Below are positions 37,485-50,700 of a DNA stretch of 64,000 nt, piece after piece (the stretch's first letter is position 1; every line of letters starts with the position of its first letter). The notes under the pieces were generated by a model. That model was not told the origin of the DNA. It worked only from the letters and a program-made list of their open reading frames with translations, and made no database searches. The position numbers were made by a program, and so were the translations under genes. Source of the stretch: Viscum album (lineage: Eukaryota; Streptophyta; Magnoliopsida; Santalales; Viscaceae); NCBI GenBank assembly GCA_963277665.1, contig OY728152.1:1183966357-1184030356 (forward strand), written 5' to 3'.

Positions 37485-38160
37485 CTTATACACTCTTCTA
37501 TTAACAAGATGTATATATATCTAAATGATATTTTATGGTGGGATAATATAAAGCAGGCAATTTCTGAATATGTGTCAAGAATTCTATTTTCTGAACATGA
37601 TATGGATGGTAGAAAACATCCTAGAGGTGTTATGATTTTTCTACATAATCATATATGGTATTTGAATAAAATAACTATTGAATTCAGGATATGGTTACAA
37701 AATTTCCCCTCCTAAAAGAATGATATAGTTTGGGTTATTGTTGTAATCCTTACAAAAAATTATACTTTTGTCCTATACGATATTATTTACCTCTTGAATT
37801 CCTAATCTGAATCTATATTAATTATGTTATAAGTTGTCTTGGTGTACCTATATCAATTATGTCTAATTTAGATCAATGTTTAGCATCTTGAATCTGGAAG
37901 TGCCTTTAGAAGGGTTTGGATATTGAGCTTCATTTGCTTACATATCACCCTCAAATCGACAGAAAGTATTCAAGGACAATTTAAACATTATAAGACATGG
38001 TCATAACATACTAAATTTCCATTAATGTTATATGGTATCAGTATTTAACTTTGGTATAATTTTAAAACATTAATACTTTCCATTATAGTTGTAAAATGGT
38101 GTCATATGAAGCATTTTATGGAATGATATGTCACACTCCTACTTTGTGGGATGCTATTTG
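37485..38160 (+). pseudogene. Integrase pseudogene, all three catalytic residues lost
   Basis: From 37509 the frame reads KMYIYLNDILWWDNIKQAI then SEYVSRIL, matching the zinc-binding end of plant Gypsy integrase (KMYxDLKxxFWWxGMKxxIAEYVSxCL). The core follows: VWVIVVILTKNYTF (about 37724) with V for the first catalytic D, LGVPISIMSNLDQCL (about 37838) with N for the second D of SDRD, and YHPQIDRKYSRTI (37944-37982) with S for the E of the family's QSERTI. Two stops just after correspond to Q and E codons turned into TAA. Integrase would join the DNA copy to the genome. This one cannot. Confidence 0.85.
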
Positions 38161-38726
38161 TTAAGGAATGTAGAGGTCCAAAACATATTAAACATATGAA
38201 GAAAAAGGAAATGTTTATTTCGGATCATAGTAAAGAATATCATAGTAGGAAAAAGAGTTCTACTGATAACCAATGAAATGGATTTGGAAATAAATATTGG
38301 ATATCATGCCTTTTTTTAAGTTTCTCCATGGAGTGGTGTAAAAGGTTCAGTATGAAAGGGTTTTTGAGCCCCAAATATATTGTACCATTTGAAATTCATG
38401 AATAAAATTTATCTTTATCTTATCAATTAAAAATTATACCATGTATCTCCAATAATCATGATGTGTTCCACATATCATTGTTAAATAAATACATGCTATC
38501 CGAAACACCTGTACTCAACTATGAAAAAAAATTAATTGGAACCTTATTTTTCATACTATGAAGGGCATATCATGATTCATGAAAAAAGAAGGAATGTATT
38601 GTGAATTTGGATGATTCACCTAGTAAATTTTCTTTATAAATACCATTAAATGGTATAAGAATTGTGCAAACCTATGTATGTTATGAAGAATAACCATAAC
38701 CATATATTTATAATCCAATATAATGA
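38161..38726 (+). pseudogene. C-terminal tail of Gypsy integrase
   Basis: Two conserved strings survive: GFLSPKYIVPFEIHE (about 38359-38403) and NHDVFHISLLNKYM (about 38453-38494). They match the GKLSPRFIGPFEIL and HNVFHVSMLRKY landmarks that follow the integrase core in plant Gypsy polyproteins. A following NYEKKLIGTLFF and a degraded segment would correspond to the end of the polyprotein. I cannot confirm or exclude a chromodomain. Confidence 0.75.
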
Positions 38727-38774
38727 AAAAATTCAAGGATTAAATTTCTAATAGAGGGAAGAAAATAGAACCCA

Positions 38775-41700
38775 TGTCACGAATATAATCTGTTTTCCAT
38801 TAAAACTAGCACCAAGACTGACACGTGATAAGGCCCAAAGGTCATTACCGATACTCATGGACGGAAACAAGTTCCCAGATATCATATAAAAATAATTGGG
38901 AATGATTTACCTGATTTTAATAACATACAATAACAAAAAAGTCCAATAAAACGAATCTGAATTTTCAAACAAAATCAACATTTATAAATCGTCAGAACTG
39001 AATTAAATTATTTTAATCAAAAATAAATGAATATATCAAATGAATAAAACCAAAAAGGATATCCCAAGAACCTCCACATGGAGAGAGGAACTTACCTCAA
39101 GCCATCTCCATAACATCGCATCACGATGGACCGCTAAAAACTCATACTATGGGAAAAAAATATGTACCCAAACATGCGGAAAAAATAACCAAGTCTACAT
39201 ACACCGAATGGTTTAGTTAGGGTGTGAGAAAAATCCCAAAAGGATACCACCACTAATATATTACATGTGAAATATATTCCAAGAAGAAAAGCATGCATGT
39301 TTTGATGAAATGAAATTCTGTATAAAATTTATAAAATATGAAACTTAAATAATAGTTGTTTTCAAGAGGGATATTTTAAAGAATAAAAACATTAAATAAC
39401 ATTCAATGCTTGTGAACTTTTCAGAAAAATTATACCATATGATGATGGTACGAACAATGTAACTATTGAGAAAAGAAATGGGAATGTAACCCATAGGCAT
39501 TATCTCGATGTCGATCCTAGGTAACTCATATATCTGGGAGAGTAACCATTACAATATCTTTTCTCATGCACATGTTCTGCTAGTAGGGAGCATACCCATA
39601 ACCTAGGGGTACCCCATCATAACCATCATTATAGTTTAGTTATTTTTGAAAGAGTCAAACTTTCTATATGAAACTGAGGAAAAACACCATGAGATCACTA
39701 GCATACTAGTACACGTCCACCAACCAGGATACATAGGTTTCACACTTGTGCTCAACCATGTTCAACAAGTTATGAAATATAATTTTCCATTGAAAATACA
39801 ACTTCCACAACTAACATTCCAATAAAAAACCCACATGTATATCACACAAGTCACATAATCCATTTTTTAATTCAAAGGAATTTTGAAATCATACTCACAC
39901 TAAAATATCCCACAACACATTTCAAATTTCCTTAACACTTCCAAAAATACTTCAAAAAATATTATTAATCATTTTCAAGATATTAAAACTCACATAAAAT
40001 CCCACACACACATCATATAATACTTTTTTCATCAAAAAAATCATTTTTCACATCACACTCACACAAAATATCCCACAAACTTGTTTAACACCTCACTTTC
40101 TGTTTGACAAACCATTTCATTATATTATAAAACATTCTGAAAAAAATTTACATCTCAAATCACCAATTTACAATTCAAAAACACAAATTAGGTGAACACA
40201 CTAACCCGAATAGTACATATTCACCATTTTCCCACATTGTTTGATGAAATAAAACATTTACAATTTCTATAAAACAACTACAAAGGGTATAACTATGACT
40301 TTCACTGAAAACCCATTTCAAAACCCCTTTAAAGGCCAAAATCACACCAAGACCCTTCCAAAGTTGGATTCTCATCCATTTCAACTTATATAAATCCATA
40401 TTAAAGTACTATAAAATCACCACATATTATACCAAAAACGATACACATGAAAAACACACATTTTCATAAAACACTTTCAAGGAGTGAAATAAGGTTTTAG
40501 ACATAAAGAAAAAATCAAAAACACTATTTTTACCCAAAAATCACACCAATACCCTACAAAAAAGAATAATCCACCGAATATATATTTAACAACCAACTTT
40601 ATTATGTTATAATATAAACAAAAGGATTACAACATGTTTTACACAAAGAAATCACCCAATTTGAAACAAAATTCCACTATAAAATTAATTGTTCAACAAA
40701 CACCATAAAAATGGTTCTTTTACAATTCCCAGCATATGAAAAACCTTAAATATAATTAAATATATAATAAAATTAATAAAAAAATTATTACACATTTAAC
40801 CACCTACCTTGTGAATCAAAACACCGAAATCATTGTGTGAAATATCAACCGCTCCACCGCCACTCCTCATGGAAGTTAAATCCAACCCGAAACCCAAATA
40901 TTTGACCAAAAAGACACCAATAAAAACCCCATGTTCAAACCCTAACTTATGGATATTTTATAACATTATGAACAATTGAGGGAACCCTAAGGAGAAGTAA
41001 GGAAATGAAGAGATAAACACTTAATTGATGAAATCTTTAAGAAATCAGCCCAAATCCAAAAATAGTTGAATATTTAAGTAACCAAAATAGTTAGTGAGGA
41101 ATGAAAGAGTCATAGTAGGTCATGTGGGAAATGAATTTGTTTAAAAGAGTGAAAAATTATGGAGTTATAAAAGAAAAATATTACCTCGTCAAATCTGGGA
41201 GATTTGAGAATGATTAAGAAAGTTCTCCCTAATAAGCAGGGGAGATTAGCACCAAAGAGGGGTAGGAGAGAATGAGAGAACACCTTGGGTAATTGGGCTC
41301 TGGTGAGAGTTCAAAACAAAAAAAATGTGTAATATTTAATGAGATAATAAATAATTAAAAATACATATTTTAAAGCAGGAAATGGACCTTCGGGAAGGCC
41401 CAACACCATAATAAAAAACCAAAATCCATCATTATAGTGGATTCCTATGGGGTCCTAATTGATATGGTGGTTTTAATATACATCGTTATTCTAATTTGGA
41501 TTTATAATTGGTTTTAAATGTTCAAATATAAATGAGTTATAAATGAATCAAAATTTATTTTTAAATCTGTAAATGGGCTCACAATTTGGCCCAGTTTATG
41601 AAAACCCAACATTTCCCCAAAATGAATGGGAAGAACCCAAAACAAATACAAAATGGAAAATAAATTAAAAAAACCTTTAAAAGAAGTCATGGATGTAAAA
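38775..41700 (-). repeat. 3' LTR of the LARD-like element (2926 bp)
   Basis: Matches the right LTR throughout. Examples: ATTGGGAATGATTTACC at about 38895 and 44975, a GGAGAGAGGAACTT block at about 39078 and 45165 followed by AGATGGACCGCTAAAAA-type sequence, the CACTAGCATACTAGTACA block at about 39695 and 45780, and GGCCCAACACC near 41396 and 47471. Many substitutions separate them, so the insertion is old. The frames at 40175-40399 and 41514-41732 are incidental. Confidence 0.8.
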
Positions 41701-41745
41701 GTTCTTCCCACCTTAAAACATTCCACCCTCAAAAATCCACATTAA
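41701..41745 (-). promoter_or_regulatory. Polypurine tract of the LARD-like element
   Basis: After the LTR end GGATGTAAAA comes GTTCTTCCCACCTTAAAACA then TTCCACCCTCAAAAATCC. On the minus strand this is the GAGGxxGAAATxxTTTTAAGGxGGGAAGAA type of tract that precedes plant Gypsy 3' LTRs. Confidence 0.6.
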
Positions 41746-44700
41746 GACCAAAGGAAAAACCATACCCAACCGAAAGGCCCAAATAGACTCCATTTCCAAG
41801 TATCACCCACCCCTAATAGACCAAAAAACATCCAATTGATCAATAAAATAACGTATACTATCACCCAAAAAAACATATGCCAATTCCTGAAGTGATCAAG
41901 TATATTCAGATTTTATCCCAATAAAAAACACTTTAATCACAATCTGAACAAGATTCCAAAAATTTACCCAAAAAACAACAATAACGAACAAGGTTACACA
42001 TACCATTCATTAACCGGACCGATGGGAATTCTCCAATCCCAAAAATTTCCCATGTAAGATGCAGGTAGATAGTTAGCTATGAAAAAGACTACCTACCACC
42101 AATCCAAGACCAATGACCAATCTGAGGTTCTAGTATAGGGATACAAGAATGGTCTCCCTACCATTGTATATATCTCAAATATTCCAGATAGATGATCGAG
42201 ACAATAACAAGGGAGGACCAAAAGGACTCCCTAGTATATGGAGTTGAACTCCATTCGAAATTTTGAAAGGAAAATACATTAGAATCATAGTGGGTTTCCA
42301 CACTATAACAACCATCCATCTTAACTGACCAGTATGGGTCGGCATAAGAATAACCCAAATTTAATGATTTTGGATGGCCACACGGTTAATCCACACAGAT
42401 AGAGAAACATTGCGATGGTCGTGTGGATCATTGTACTTGTAGAGTTTTCTTGTCCATGGTTACTGCTAAAAATAAAAAATAGTGTGCTAAACCTGGATAT
42501 CAAAATTCTCAACCATACTCCAAAAACATAATATAAAGCATAGTGGAAAAGAATGACACTAGTTGATAACATGGGCATTAGGTCCTCCACCACTTTCTAT
42601 CGAACATGAACAATAGAGTAATGATAATTACAACAACGGTTTAAACTTTTCCCATCTTTTATAATGAGGATATAACATTATAAAAGGGTCTGAATGTCCC
42701 TAGGACTTCCCCTGACTATGTGCCATCTTCACTCCAAGGCCTATTTCTAGAGACTAAAAGATAGTAGCATCTTCAGACTCAAACATAGGATTTGGAAACC
42801 CCTTTATGGAACATCTTATTTCTCTACCAAAAACAACAATAACTCAATTTCATACATGTTTTCCAAGTAATAACACACTCGAAACTCATATTTCCTTAAC
42901 CTGGCATTCTACTTAAACAAGGACTTTGATGATGCACACACATCACCCCTTGTTTCTTAAGATAAGAAATGTAAGGGGGGAAAGGATATATAGAAACACC
43001 TTCTTTTAAACAAAAGATATCTAGATTTACCAAAATAAGGAACAATTATTAAAAAAAGACCAAAAAATGATTATATAACATCACCTTTACAGTCAAATGA
43101 GCACACAACATTACTACACGTCATCAAACATGACTAATACAACATATAGAAACACTACATTGAGAAACGACCTTTTGAAACGTACCCAAACAATACAAAA
43201 TTATAAAAAATTTACATAATATCCTCTCATGACAAGATTTACAACACTGGTTGTTTATCATAAACCCCTTATTCTAAGAGACTACAAAGGACACAAATTA
43301 CCTCTTAGACATCATCCATATACTCGTCTCCATGAACAATCGCTGAATATTTCCACCATCGATGAATCATATAACATTAGAAACTAAGGCCTATTTAAAA
43401 TAGCCTAGATCACTCTACCACTACAAGAGGATACACAAAACCAAAAAGGAATACGTGGGTATCCATTCTACAATGCTCGAGAATATATTCTTTATATTGA
43501 TCAACTAGAGGACTTTCTAATGAAAAAACTATTCGGGTTGTACTTCTTTAGTTCACTAACCCAGAATGGGGGTAAACATTATCCAATGAAAAAAACCCAT
43601 GGTCCCATTCTAGATTGGCTATTTGTTATGATCTTCCTAAAACTAGATCTAAAATCATGAAGTGAACCACTATAATTGCATCCTGAAACATTCTCAGAAG
43701 AAACCTCTAACTGGCCATTCAACACAGCAGACAGACCAAAAAAACCCAAAACCTGGTTTAAACATGAGGTGTTCATGGACTAGAAAAATTTCACATCATC
43801 AAAATTTTCAAAAACACATAATACAAACAATCCCAAACTATTCATCATGTCATCATGTTTTCCTTTAAAAACTATTCTTTGAAAACAAACGGTTCAGCGG
43901 TTAGCGTATCCACCAATGGTAACTCGTGGGCCTCACACATGCATATTTTTGTGCCACACCATGCACCCTCATCATATAAATCCATTAACTCATCTATTAG
44001 TGTCATTAAGAATCCATAATCCCATATAACCCCATGCATGTAGTCGATCACGAAAATACCAAATGATAAAACAAATGTATTTTCAACTTTTCAAAAACAA
44101 AACAATCATCCAATACTTTTATTTTCTCAAGACCTCTAACCACAAAATAAAAATCCCAATAATTCAAATCAATAACCTCTTTCAAGTCATATACATAAAT
44201 TTTAGAACATATCATCCCATTAAAACACCTTTCAATTTTTTAGAAAACTATATTGGGAACACTTTTTTCAAACAAACTTGAACATAATTTCCTTATTTCA
44301 AAAGATGAGTAAGCACAACATTTTCCATTTCAAAAAACTTAGGAAAATTCAGTTCCACCATTTCATAGATAATATTATTCCCTAATTATTAGGAAATCAT
44401 TTCCAATAATGAATACTCTTCATTAAACCAAGTAATTTTTACATTAAAATAATTTCAACGATTTCAAAACTAAAGAACACAATACAATGCGAGATGAAAT
44501 TAGTTTTAGTGGGTAACATGGAAATATAGTTGATATCCATATACCAATAAATTCACCATCACAGCGTGTTATCAAGGGAAATATCCATGGATCTACATGG
44601 CTTTACAGGCCATGTGATCTCACTGAGTCCAGTATCCCAAATCTCTTTTCATTTCCCCTAATCATCATCAAACCAAGAAAAAAAGAACTCAGACAAATAC

Positions 44701-44840
44701 CAACTTCCCCTGGAAACTCGAATCTCATCATGGGATGTACTACATATGCACAATACCCATAACTGTAATTTCATATCTCGATAATCCTAACTGTAGACTA
44801 TCCTAAATTTCCCTTAAAAAAATACCCAAAAGAGTTAACC
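41746..44840 (-). other. Internal region of the LARD-like element, no recognisable coding
   Basis: About 3.1 kb, with moderate A and C bias on the plus strand. The longest frames (42321-42593 and 43579-43776, both minus) show no gag, zinc-knuckle, protease, RT or integrase motif. A short tRNA-like segment lies at 43886-43940. I see nothing else that can be named. Confidence 0.5.
43886..44000 (+). repeat. Possible tRNA-derived SINE fragment
   Basis: The sequence GGTTCAGCGGTTAGCGTATC resembles the start of a tRNA with an A box. About 30 bases on, CGTGGGCCTCACACATGC sits where a B box (GGTTCGANNCC) belongs but matches it poorly. The ends and target duplications were not found. This is a weak call; it could be chance or a gag leader segment. 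Confidence 0.25.
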
Positions 44841-44841
44841 T

Positions 44842-44853
44842 CCTTTGATACCA
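44842..44853 (-). promoter_or_regulatory. Primer-binding site of the LARD-like element (eroded)
   Basis: The plus strand reads CCTTTGATACCA, matching GCTCTGATACCA at 10 of 12 positions, next to the right LTR. This indicates initiator tRNA-Met priming and minus orientation. Confidence 0.65.
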
Positions 44854-47774
44854 TTTCATTACGAGCAGAATCTTGTCGCCATCAAATAACAGCACCAAAC
44901 CAGACCCATGAAATGTACTGAAGGGAATTCCCAATCCCCAAGGGATTTCACATGTTCTCCTATATCATAAAACAAAAATTGGGAATGATTTACCCATGTT
45001 TATAAACATACAATGACACCCAATTCCAATAAAACCAATATGGATTTTCCAAAAAAATCCATCTTTTACAAAATTTCATAACTGAAGTATGCAGTTTTAT
45101 TAAAATATCATATAATATAAAAAATTAATAAATCACAAATGTTTAACCCCTGAAAATCTACACGGAGAGAGGAACTTCCCTCAATCCATCTCCACAACAC
45201 CACATCGAGATGGACCGCTAAAAACAAGAATTGTTGGCACAAAATCTCTACCCAAACCTGCTGCAAAAATAACCAAGTCTACTTACACTCAATGGTGTAA
45301 GTAGGGAGTGATCCAAAGCCCAATAGTATACCACCACTAAGAGATACAATGTGATAAGCATTCAAAGACGAAAACCATTCATGTTTTCAACACATGAAAT
45401 GCTATTAAATGTTTCTATAAAATGAAACTTAAATAAAAGGAAATTTTAAGTGGTATATTTTAACGAATCAAATCATTAAAAATAATGTCAATGATAATGA
45501 ATTTTTCATCCATCTATACCATATGTAGATGGTAATCACAATGTAACTAATGAGGAAAATCAATGGGAACATAAAAACTAGGAACTAGCTCATTGTGGGT
45601 TTCAGGTACCTCATATCTCAGTGAGAGTAACCATCAATATATTCATTCTCATGCTCACATGCCACTAGTTGGGAGAATACTCCTAACCTAGTGGCCCCCC
45701 ATCATCATCATCATTATATTTAGTTAGTTATGTAATCTTAAATCTTTCTTCATGAAACTGAAGCCAAACCCTATGAGATCACTAGCATACTAGTACATGT
45801 CCACCCACCAACATTCCTAGGTTTACCTCTTTCGATCTAACAAGTTTTACATGTTCTGAAATATAATTTTGAAAATAAAATAAAACATCCACACAAAAAA
45901 ATATAACAAAAATCCCTCATGTACATCATGCAAGTCACATAATCCTCTTTTTCATTCAAATTCTTTTTGAAATAATAGTCACACCAAAATACCCTACAAA
46001 ACTTTTCACATTTATTTAACACTTCCAAAAATTCATTAAACCATTTTATAAAACATATAAAATATAGTAAAACTCATATAACATCCCACAAACTCATAAC
46101 ATAATACTTCATTCATCAGACGAATTCATGTTTCCCATCACACTCACACAAAACACCCAAGAAACGTTTTTCATCCCTCTCTTTCCATTTGATAAAAAAT
46201 TTAATAAATTTTTAAAACATTTTTAAAATGTTTGAATTCTTAAATCACCACATTACCTTTATAAACAAATAATAGGTGAGCACACTATACCAAACAGTGC
46301 ATGCACACCCTTTTCCAACATTGTTTAACTGAATTAAACATTTAAAAGTTTTACAAAACAACCCCAAAGGGTATAACGATGACATGCACACTAAACACAT
46401 TTCAAACCCCCAATTCAAGGACAAAATAACACCAAGACCCTACCAAAGAAGAATTGGTAACCCTTTCATGATTTATTATGTCATTTTCATGTACTATAAA
46501 ATCACCTCAAATTATACCTCAAAAGATACACATGAAAGACACACATTTTCATAAAACACTTTTATGGAGTGAAACCAGTTTTTACACATAAAACCAATTA
46601 AAATCTCTCTTTCAAACCGAAAAAAACACAAATACGATACTAAAGAAGAATTGTCTTCCAAAAAAATATTTAACAATCCGCTATCATATGTTATAACATC
46701 AACCCACTGATTACAACAAGGTTTACACAAGGAAAACACCAAATTTGAAAAAAAGTGAAACAATAAATTAACCTCTTATAGAAATCCATGAAAATTGGAT
46801 TTCGCACAATGAAAGGAATATTAGAAAAAATCAAAAAAATAAAGAATTATAACTCAACAAAAAATGATTACACTTGGAATCGCCTACCTTTTGAAACAAA
46901 ACCCCCAAATCATGGTATGAAATATCTACTGCACCACTGCCACACCTCAAGGAAGTGAAATCTTACCTAAAACCCTAATATTTGACTAAAATGACACAAA
47001 AAGAAAACCCTAGGTTTGAACCACCACTTATGGACATTTTAGAACTTCATTAAAGAGGGAGGAAACCCTAAGGATAATGAAGGAAATGTAGAGAGAAACA
47101 CTTACTTGATGAATGTTTGATGAAATTTTCCAAACTCCAATAATAGTTGAATATTTAAGTAACCATAACAGGTAGGGAAACTTGAAGGAGACATATTAGG
47201 TTAGGTGGGGACTGGATTTGTGGTAAAAGAGTGAAAATTGAATGAGTTATGAATGAAAAATTTTACCTCATCAAATCCAGGTGATTTGAGAATGATTAAG
47301 AATTACCACAATAATCCATAGGGGAGATGAGATCCAAATAGGTTTTGGAGAGGATGAGAGCTGTACATGGGTATGTGGCTTGGGTGGGAGTTGAAATCGT
47401 TGAAAAAACAAAAAATTGAATGATATATTAATGATTTAAAAAAATACAGCAGGAAATGGGCTTTCGGGTTGGCCCAACACCTTTATAAAAAACACAAATA
47501 CATCATTATTACAGATTCATATGTGGCCCAAATTGATATGGTGGTTCTAATATACCATTTTATTCCAATTGAAAAGTTGAATGGGTGTAAAATTTTTAAA
47601 AACGAAGGATTTATAAAATATACTAAGTTTATTTTTAAATATGGCAATGGGCTCACGGTTTGGCCAAAATTTTGAAAACAACCATTTCCACCAAAATGAA
47701 TGGGAAACACCAAAAACAAAGTATGAATGGATATTTAATGAAAAATACCTTTAAAATAATTCATGAATATAACA
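44854..47774 (-). repeat. 5' LTR of the LARD-like element (2921 bp)
   Basis: Colinear with 38775-41700 and almost the same length. The start TTTCATTACGAG is a damaged TGTCACGA. The end is ATATAACA at about 47767-47774. The small frames inside (45837-46028, 46512-46763, 47469-47675, 47483-47719) are incidental. Confidence 0.8.
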
Positions 47775-50700
47775 ACCTCAAGTTTAATGTTATGTTTATT
47801 CTAAAATAAATTCATGAAAATGTGCCTCAGTCCAGTGGGTGAGGTCACTCTATGTGTATCCATGAGACCCCAGTTCAAAACTAGTCAGAGACATAATTCT
47901 TATACTATTGAAATTCTATAGAATACATTATAGTTTTACTATAGTAGGAAATTTAGTAGTACTGTATCGGTACTATAGTAGGTATTTTTCGGTAATTTAG
48001 CAGCTTGAACTATTCCCCCAGGAAACCGATTTGGGATTGGAGTCATTATGGCCATACACCACCCAGGCCTTCGAGAAACCAAGTCCTTTAGATCAAAAAA
48101 TCATTTGGGACACCTTCAAGGACATTTGTTCAACTCAAGGACTTCAAGGCCACCTGAAATATTGATTCTGAGACCAATTCTTCAAAGAACCATCTGTAGA
48201 GAAGAATTCAGGAGCCGGGTGCATTCACCAGAGTAGGGCTAATAGATTTGAAATAATCAGAGGGAATGGAATTTACATTAATACCTTGTATGTACATCAC
48301 TGCACATGATAGCTATCCAAACATCAATGAAATGGTGGAGATCTGATCACAATGCAAATACTAGGGAGTGGTGGTTTCTACTAGTCGTTGTGTGTATGAT
48401 TTCATTAAGACCAATGAGTCCTTTAATGTCTCCAAGCCTACAGGAAATGTAATATCTAAACCTACATGCCTTTTATGGGTTCCACCTCTTCTTGTGAAAA
48501 ATAGATAATAAAAAATCAATAACAAATAAGGCCTTCTATCCATTAATGTAGGTATGTTTTATGATACACATAAACCGAGAAAACCAAGATACACTATTAA
48601 ATATGATCATGAACGTTGGAATATTAATGTTGCCATTAACAATAATAATTGAAAAAATATATTAGTAACAAAAAATATTAAATAATAAATAAAATTTAAG
48701 AATCTAATAAATGAAAATATGATATAATCTTATTATGATATGAGTAAGTATTATTTTTAATCATAGTAAAATAAGTCATGGTATTTTTATATGTCATAAA
48801 TATTAATTTAAAATTATATAATTAATATATTGATTTTGAAAAATTATGTTTTCAAAAATCAGATTCACTCATTGATATTTTAAATTCATCTTGTTATATT
48901 ATATTTTATTTGACATGAATTTATTTTTCCAGGTGTCAAAAAATCAGTTATAATATTAAAATTATTATTTTTTGAATAAATAATGATTTTTAATCTAATA
49001 TTATTATTCTGTTATTCATAATTTTTTTAATATAATAGAATTTATTAAAATATAATGGTTTTAAAATGATGTGGGTGAATTTTTTGGATTTATATAATGT
49101 TGTTGAATTTTTAGTTAATAGTAATATATTATAATTGTCAAAATTTAACAATATAGTTATTAAATGATTTTTCATTCATGTTTGAGATGTAGTGGATTTC
49201 ATTTCCCATAATATAGAAATATTTTTCTATATTTATAGTATTTTTCATTAGAATCAAGCCTATTGAAATACTGGAGACAAAATAATCAACTAATGTATAA
49301 AATAATCAAAATACACCACTCGCTCCACATTAAATGCGACCATCAACATCTCTTCTCCTCGAACATTGTATTTATTGGATCTTGATTATATTATTCTGAA
49401 TTCACCTCCAAAACATCTTAAACACTTATTATTCATTCTAGTATCATTAAAATAACCATAAAAAGTGTCTTAAGGAGGTTCTCAATGATCGGTTTTACCA
49501 AGTGTAAAATCAACATTCGTTTTCTTTTAATTTCTTCTCGTTTCATTTAATTATAATTCTATACAAATATTTTCTATCCATAAAATAATGATAAATTAGT
49601 TAGCTTTATATAATATAATTTTATATTTTAATGAAAATACCTTTATCAATCCCCTTCTCCTCTATCATTTATTCTAAAAATGAAAACATTGTCAATGATG
49701 TGTTGATTTACTACCATCGTGGATGATACAGTCCCAATTTCTATTCCCCAATTCACATATGGACATAAAACAATTATAATTGTTAAATAATATTTTACTA
49801 TACATATAATGAGTTATATATTGTTCCTGACCAAATTTATAAACACAATATTATATAAAAATATATAAGTGAGTGATGGTCATAAAAAACAACAAAATAG
49901 ATTAAATCATTTTCATTAATGTTTTATCTAATGAATAATTATTGTACCATATAAGAAAACTATATATAATATCATTTAACTAAATTTATGTTCATTAATA
50001 ACATTTAATTAAAAATCAATTCATGTAATCCATTTTATATGAACTTTCATACTTTTATTCAAGAGAACTGATCATGGAAAACCATGAAAAAGAACACTCA
50101 TTGAATATCAAAATCTACTTTAAATCTCATAATAAAGGCCATAAAAGAACTTATTGAAATTATAAAAAATATAATACATGTATAAAAGGTTAATTATTAA
50201 GTAATTAATGAATATGATTTGATTTTCCAGGACATTATGTACATACTGAATGCTTTCTGACAAAAGGTAAGGGGTTTCACATTTAACATGTATTTCTATG
50301 AGATATTATTTATTCACCACTTGTTTTTTATTTGTGGTTTATTTATAAAATAAAAATATATTTATGATAATCATTAATTTATTATTTCATTTAATATCCT
50401 TAATTATTATCACATGGATATTTTTATTGTCACAGTTTTGTAACATTTTTATAAATGATGATTAGTTTGACTGATGATTAAATTTGTGAAATATTAATGA
50501 ATTTGTATCGTCTACAAAATACAGATATTTTGATAAGGCATATTACAATTGAATAAAATAAATATGTGAATAACTATTTGGGCATTCAGTGGTAGTTAGG
50601 GCCTTAAATTATATTTCCTCTCACTAAACCAACATTTCAAAATAGAATGAAATGTTCGCAAAAAAACCTTCGGTTTTGTTTCCAAGAATAATAGGGAATG

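Larger units (their letters stand above)
34184..38762 (+). mobile_element. Decayed Ty3/Gypsy internal domain, plus strand
   Basis: Gag, protease, RT, integrase and the C-terminal tail are recognised in the canonical Gypsy order on the plus strand, each interrupted by stops and frameshifts. A possible PBS remnant (TATCAGA at about 34187-34193) opens it. A purine-rich stretch like a PPT (AAATTTCTAATAGAGGGAAG, about 38738-38757) closes it. The layout and the tail after integrase resemble the plant Tekay/Del-like chromoviruses. The exact clade cannot be assigned by eye. Its 3' LTR seems to be interrupted after a few bases by the element at 38775-47774. Confidence 0.8.
38775..47774 (-). mobile_element. 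Non-coding LTR retrotransposon (LARD-like), minus strand
   Basis: Two colinear LTRs (38775-41700 and 44854-47774) flank 3153 bases. Orientation comes from three sites: the left LTR starts TGTCACGA, the reverse complement of the common TCGTGACA end. It ends in GGATGTAAAA followed by a minus-strand PPT. A PBS complement lies just before the right LTR. The flanks ACCCA (38770-38774) and ACCTC (47775-47779) may be an eroded 5-bp target duplication. No gag or pol motif was recognised inside, so it is either extremely decayed or a large retrotransposon derivative. Confidence 0.75.

Noticed and set aside
38770..47779. ACCCA and ACCTC as a proven target duplication
   Set aside because: Only three of five positions match. 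It is kept as a possibility in the element's description but is not listed as a feature.
50228..50280. Plus-strand GHYVHTECFLTKGKG resembling the second half of a zinc knuckle
   Set aside because: No cysteine pair precedes it, the H-to-C spacing is off by one, and a stop lies seven residues upstream.
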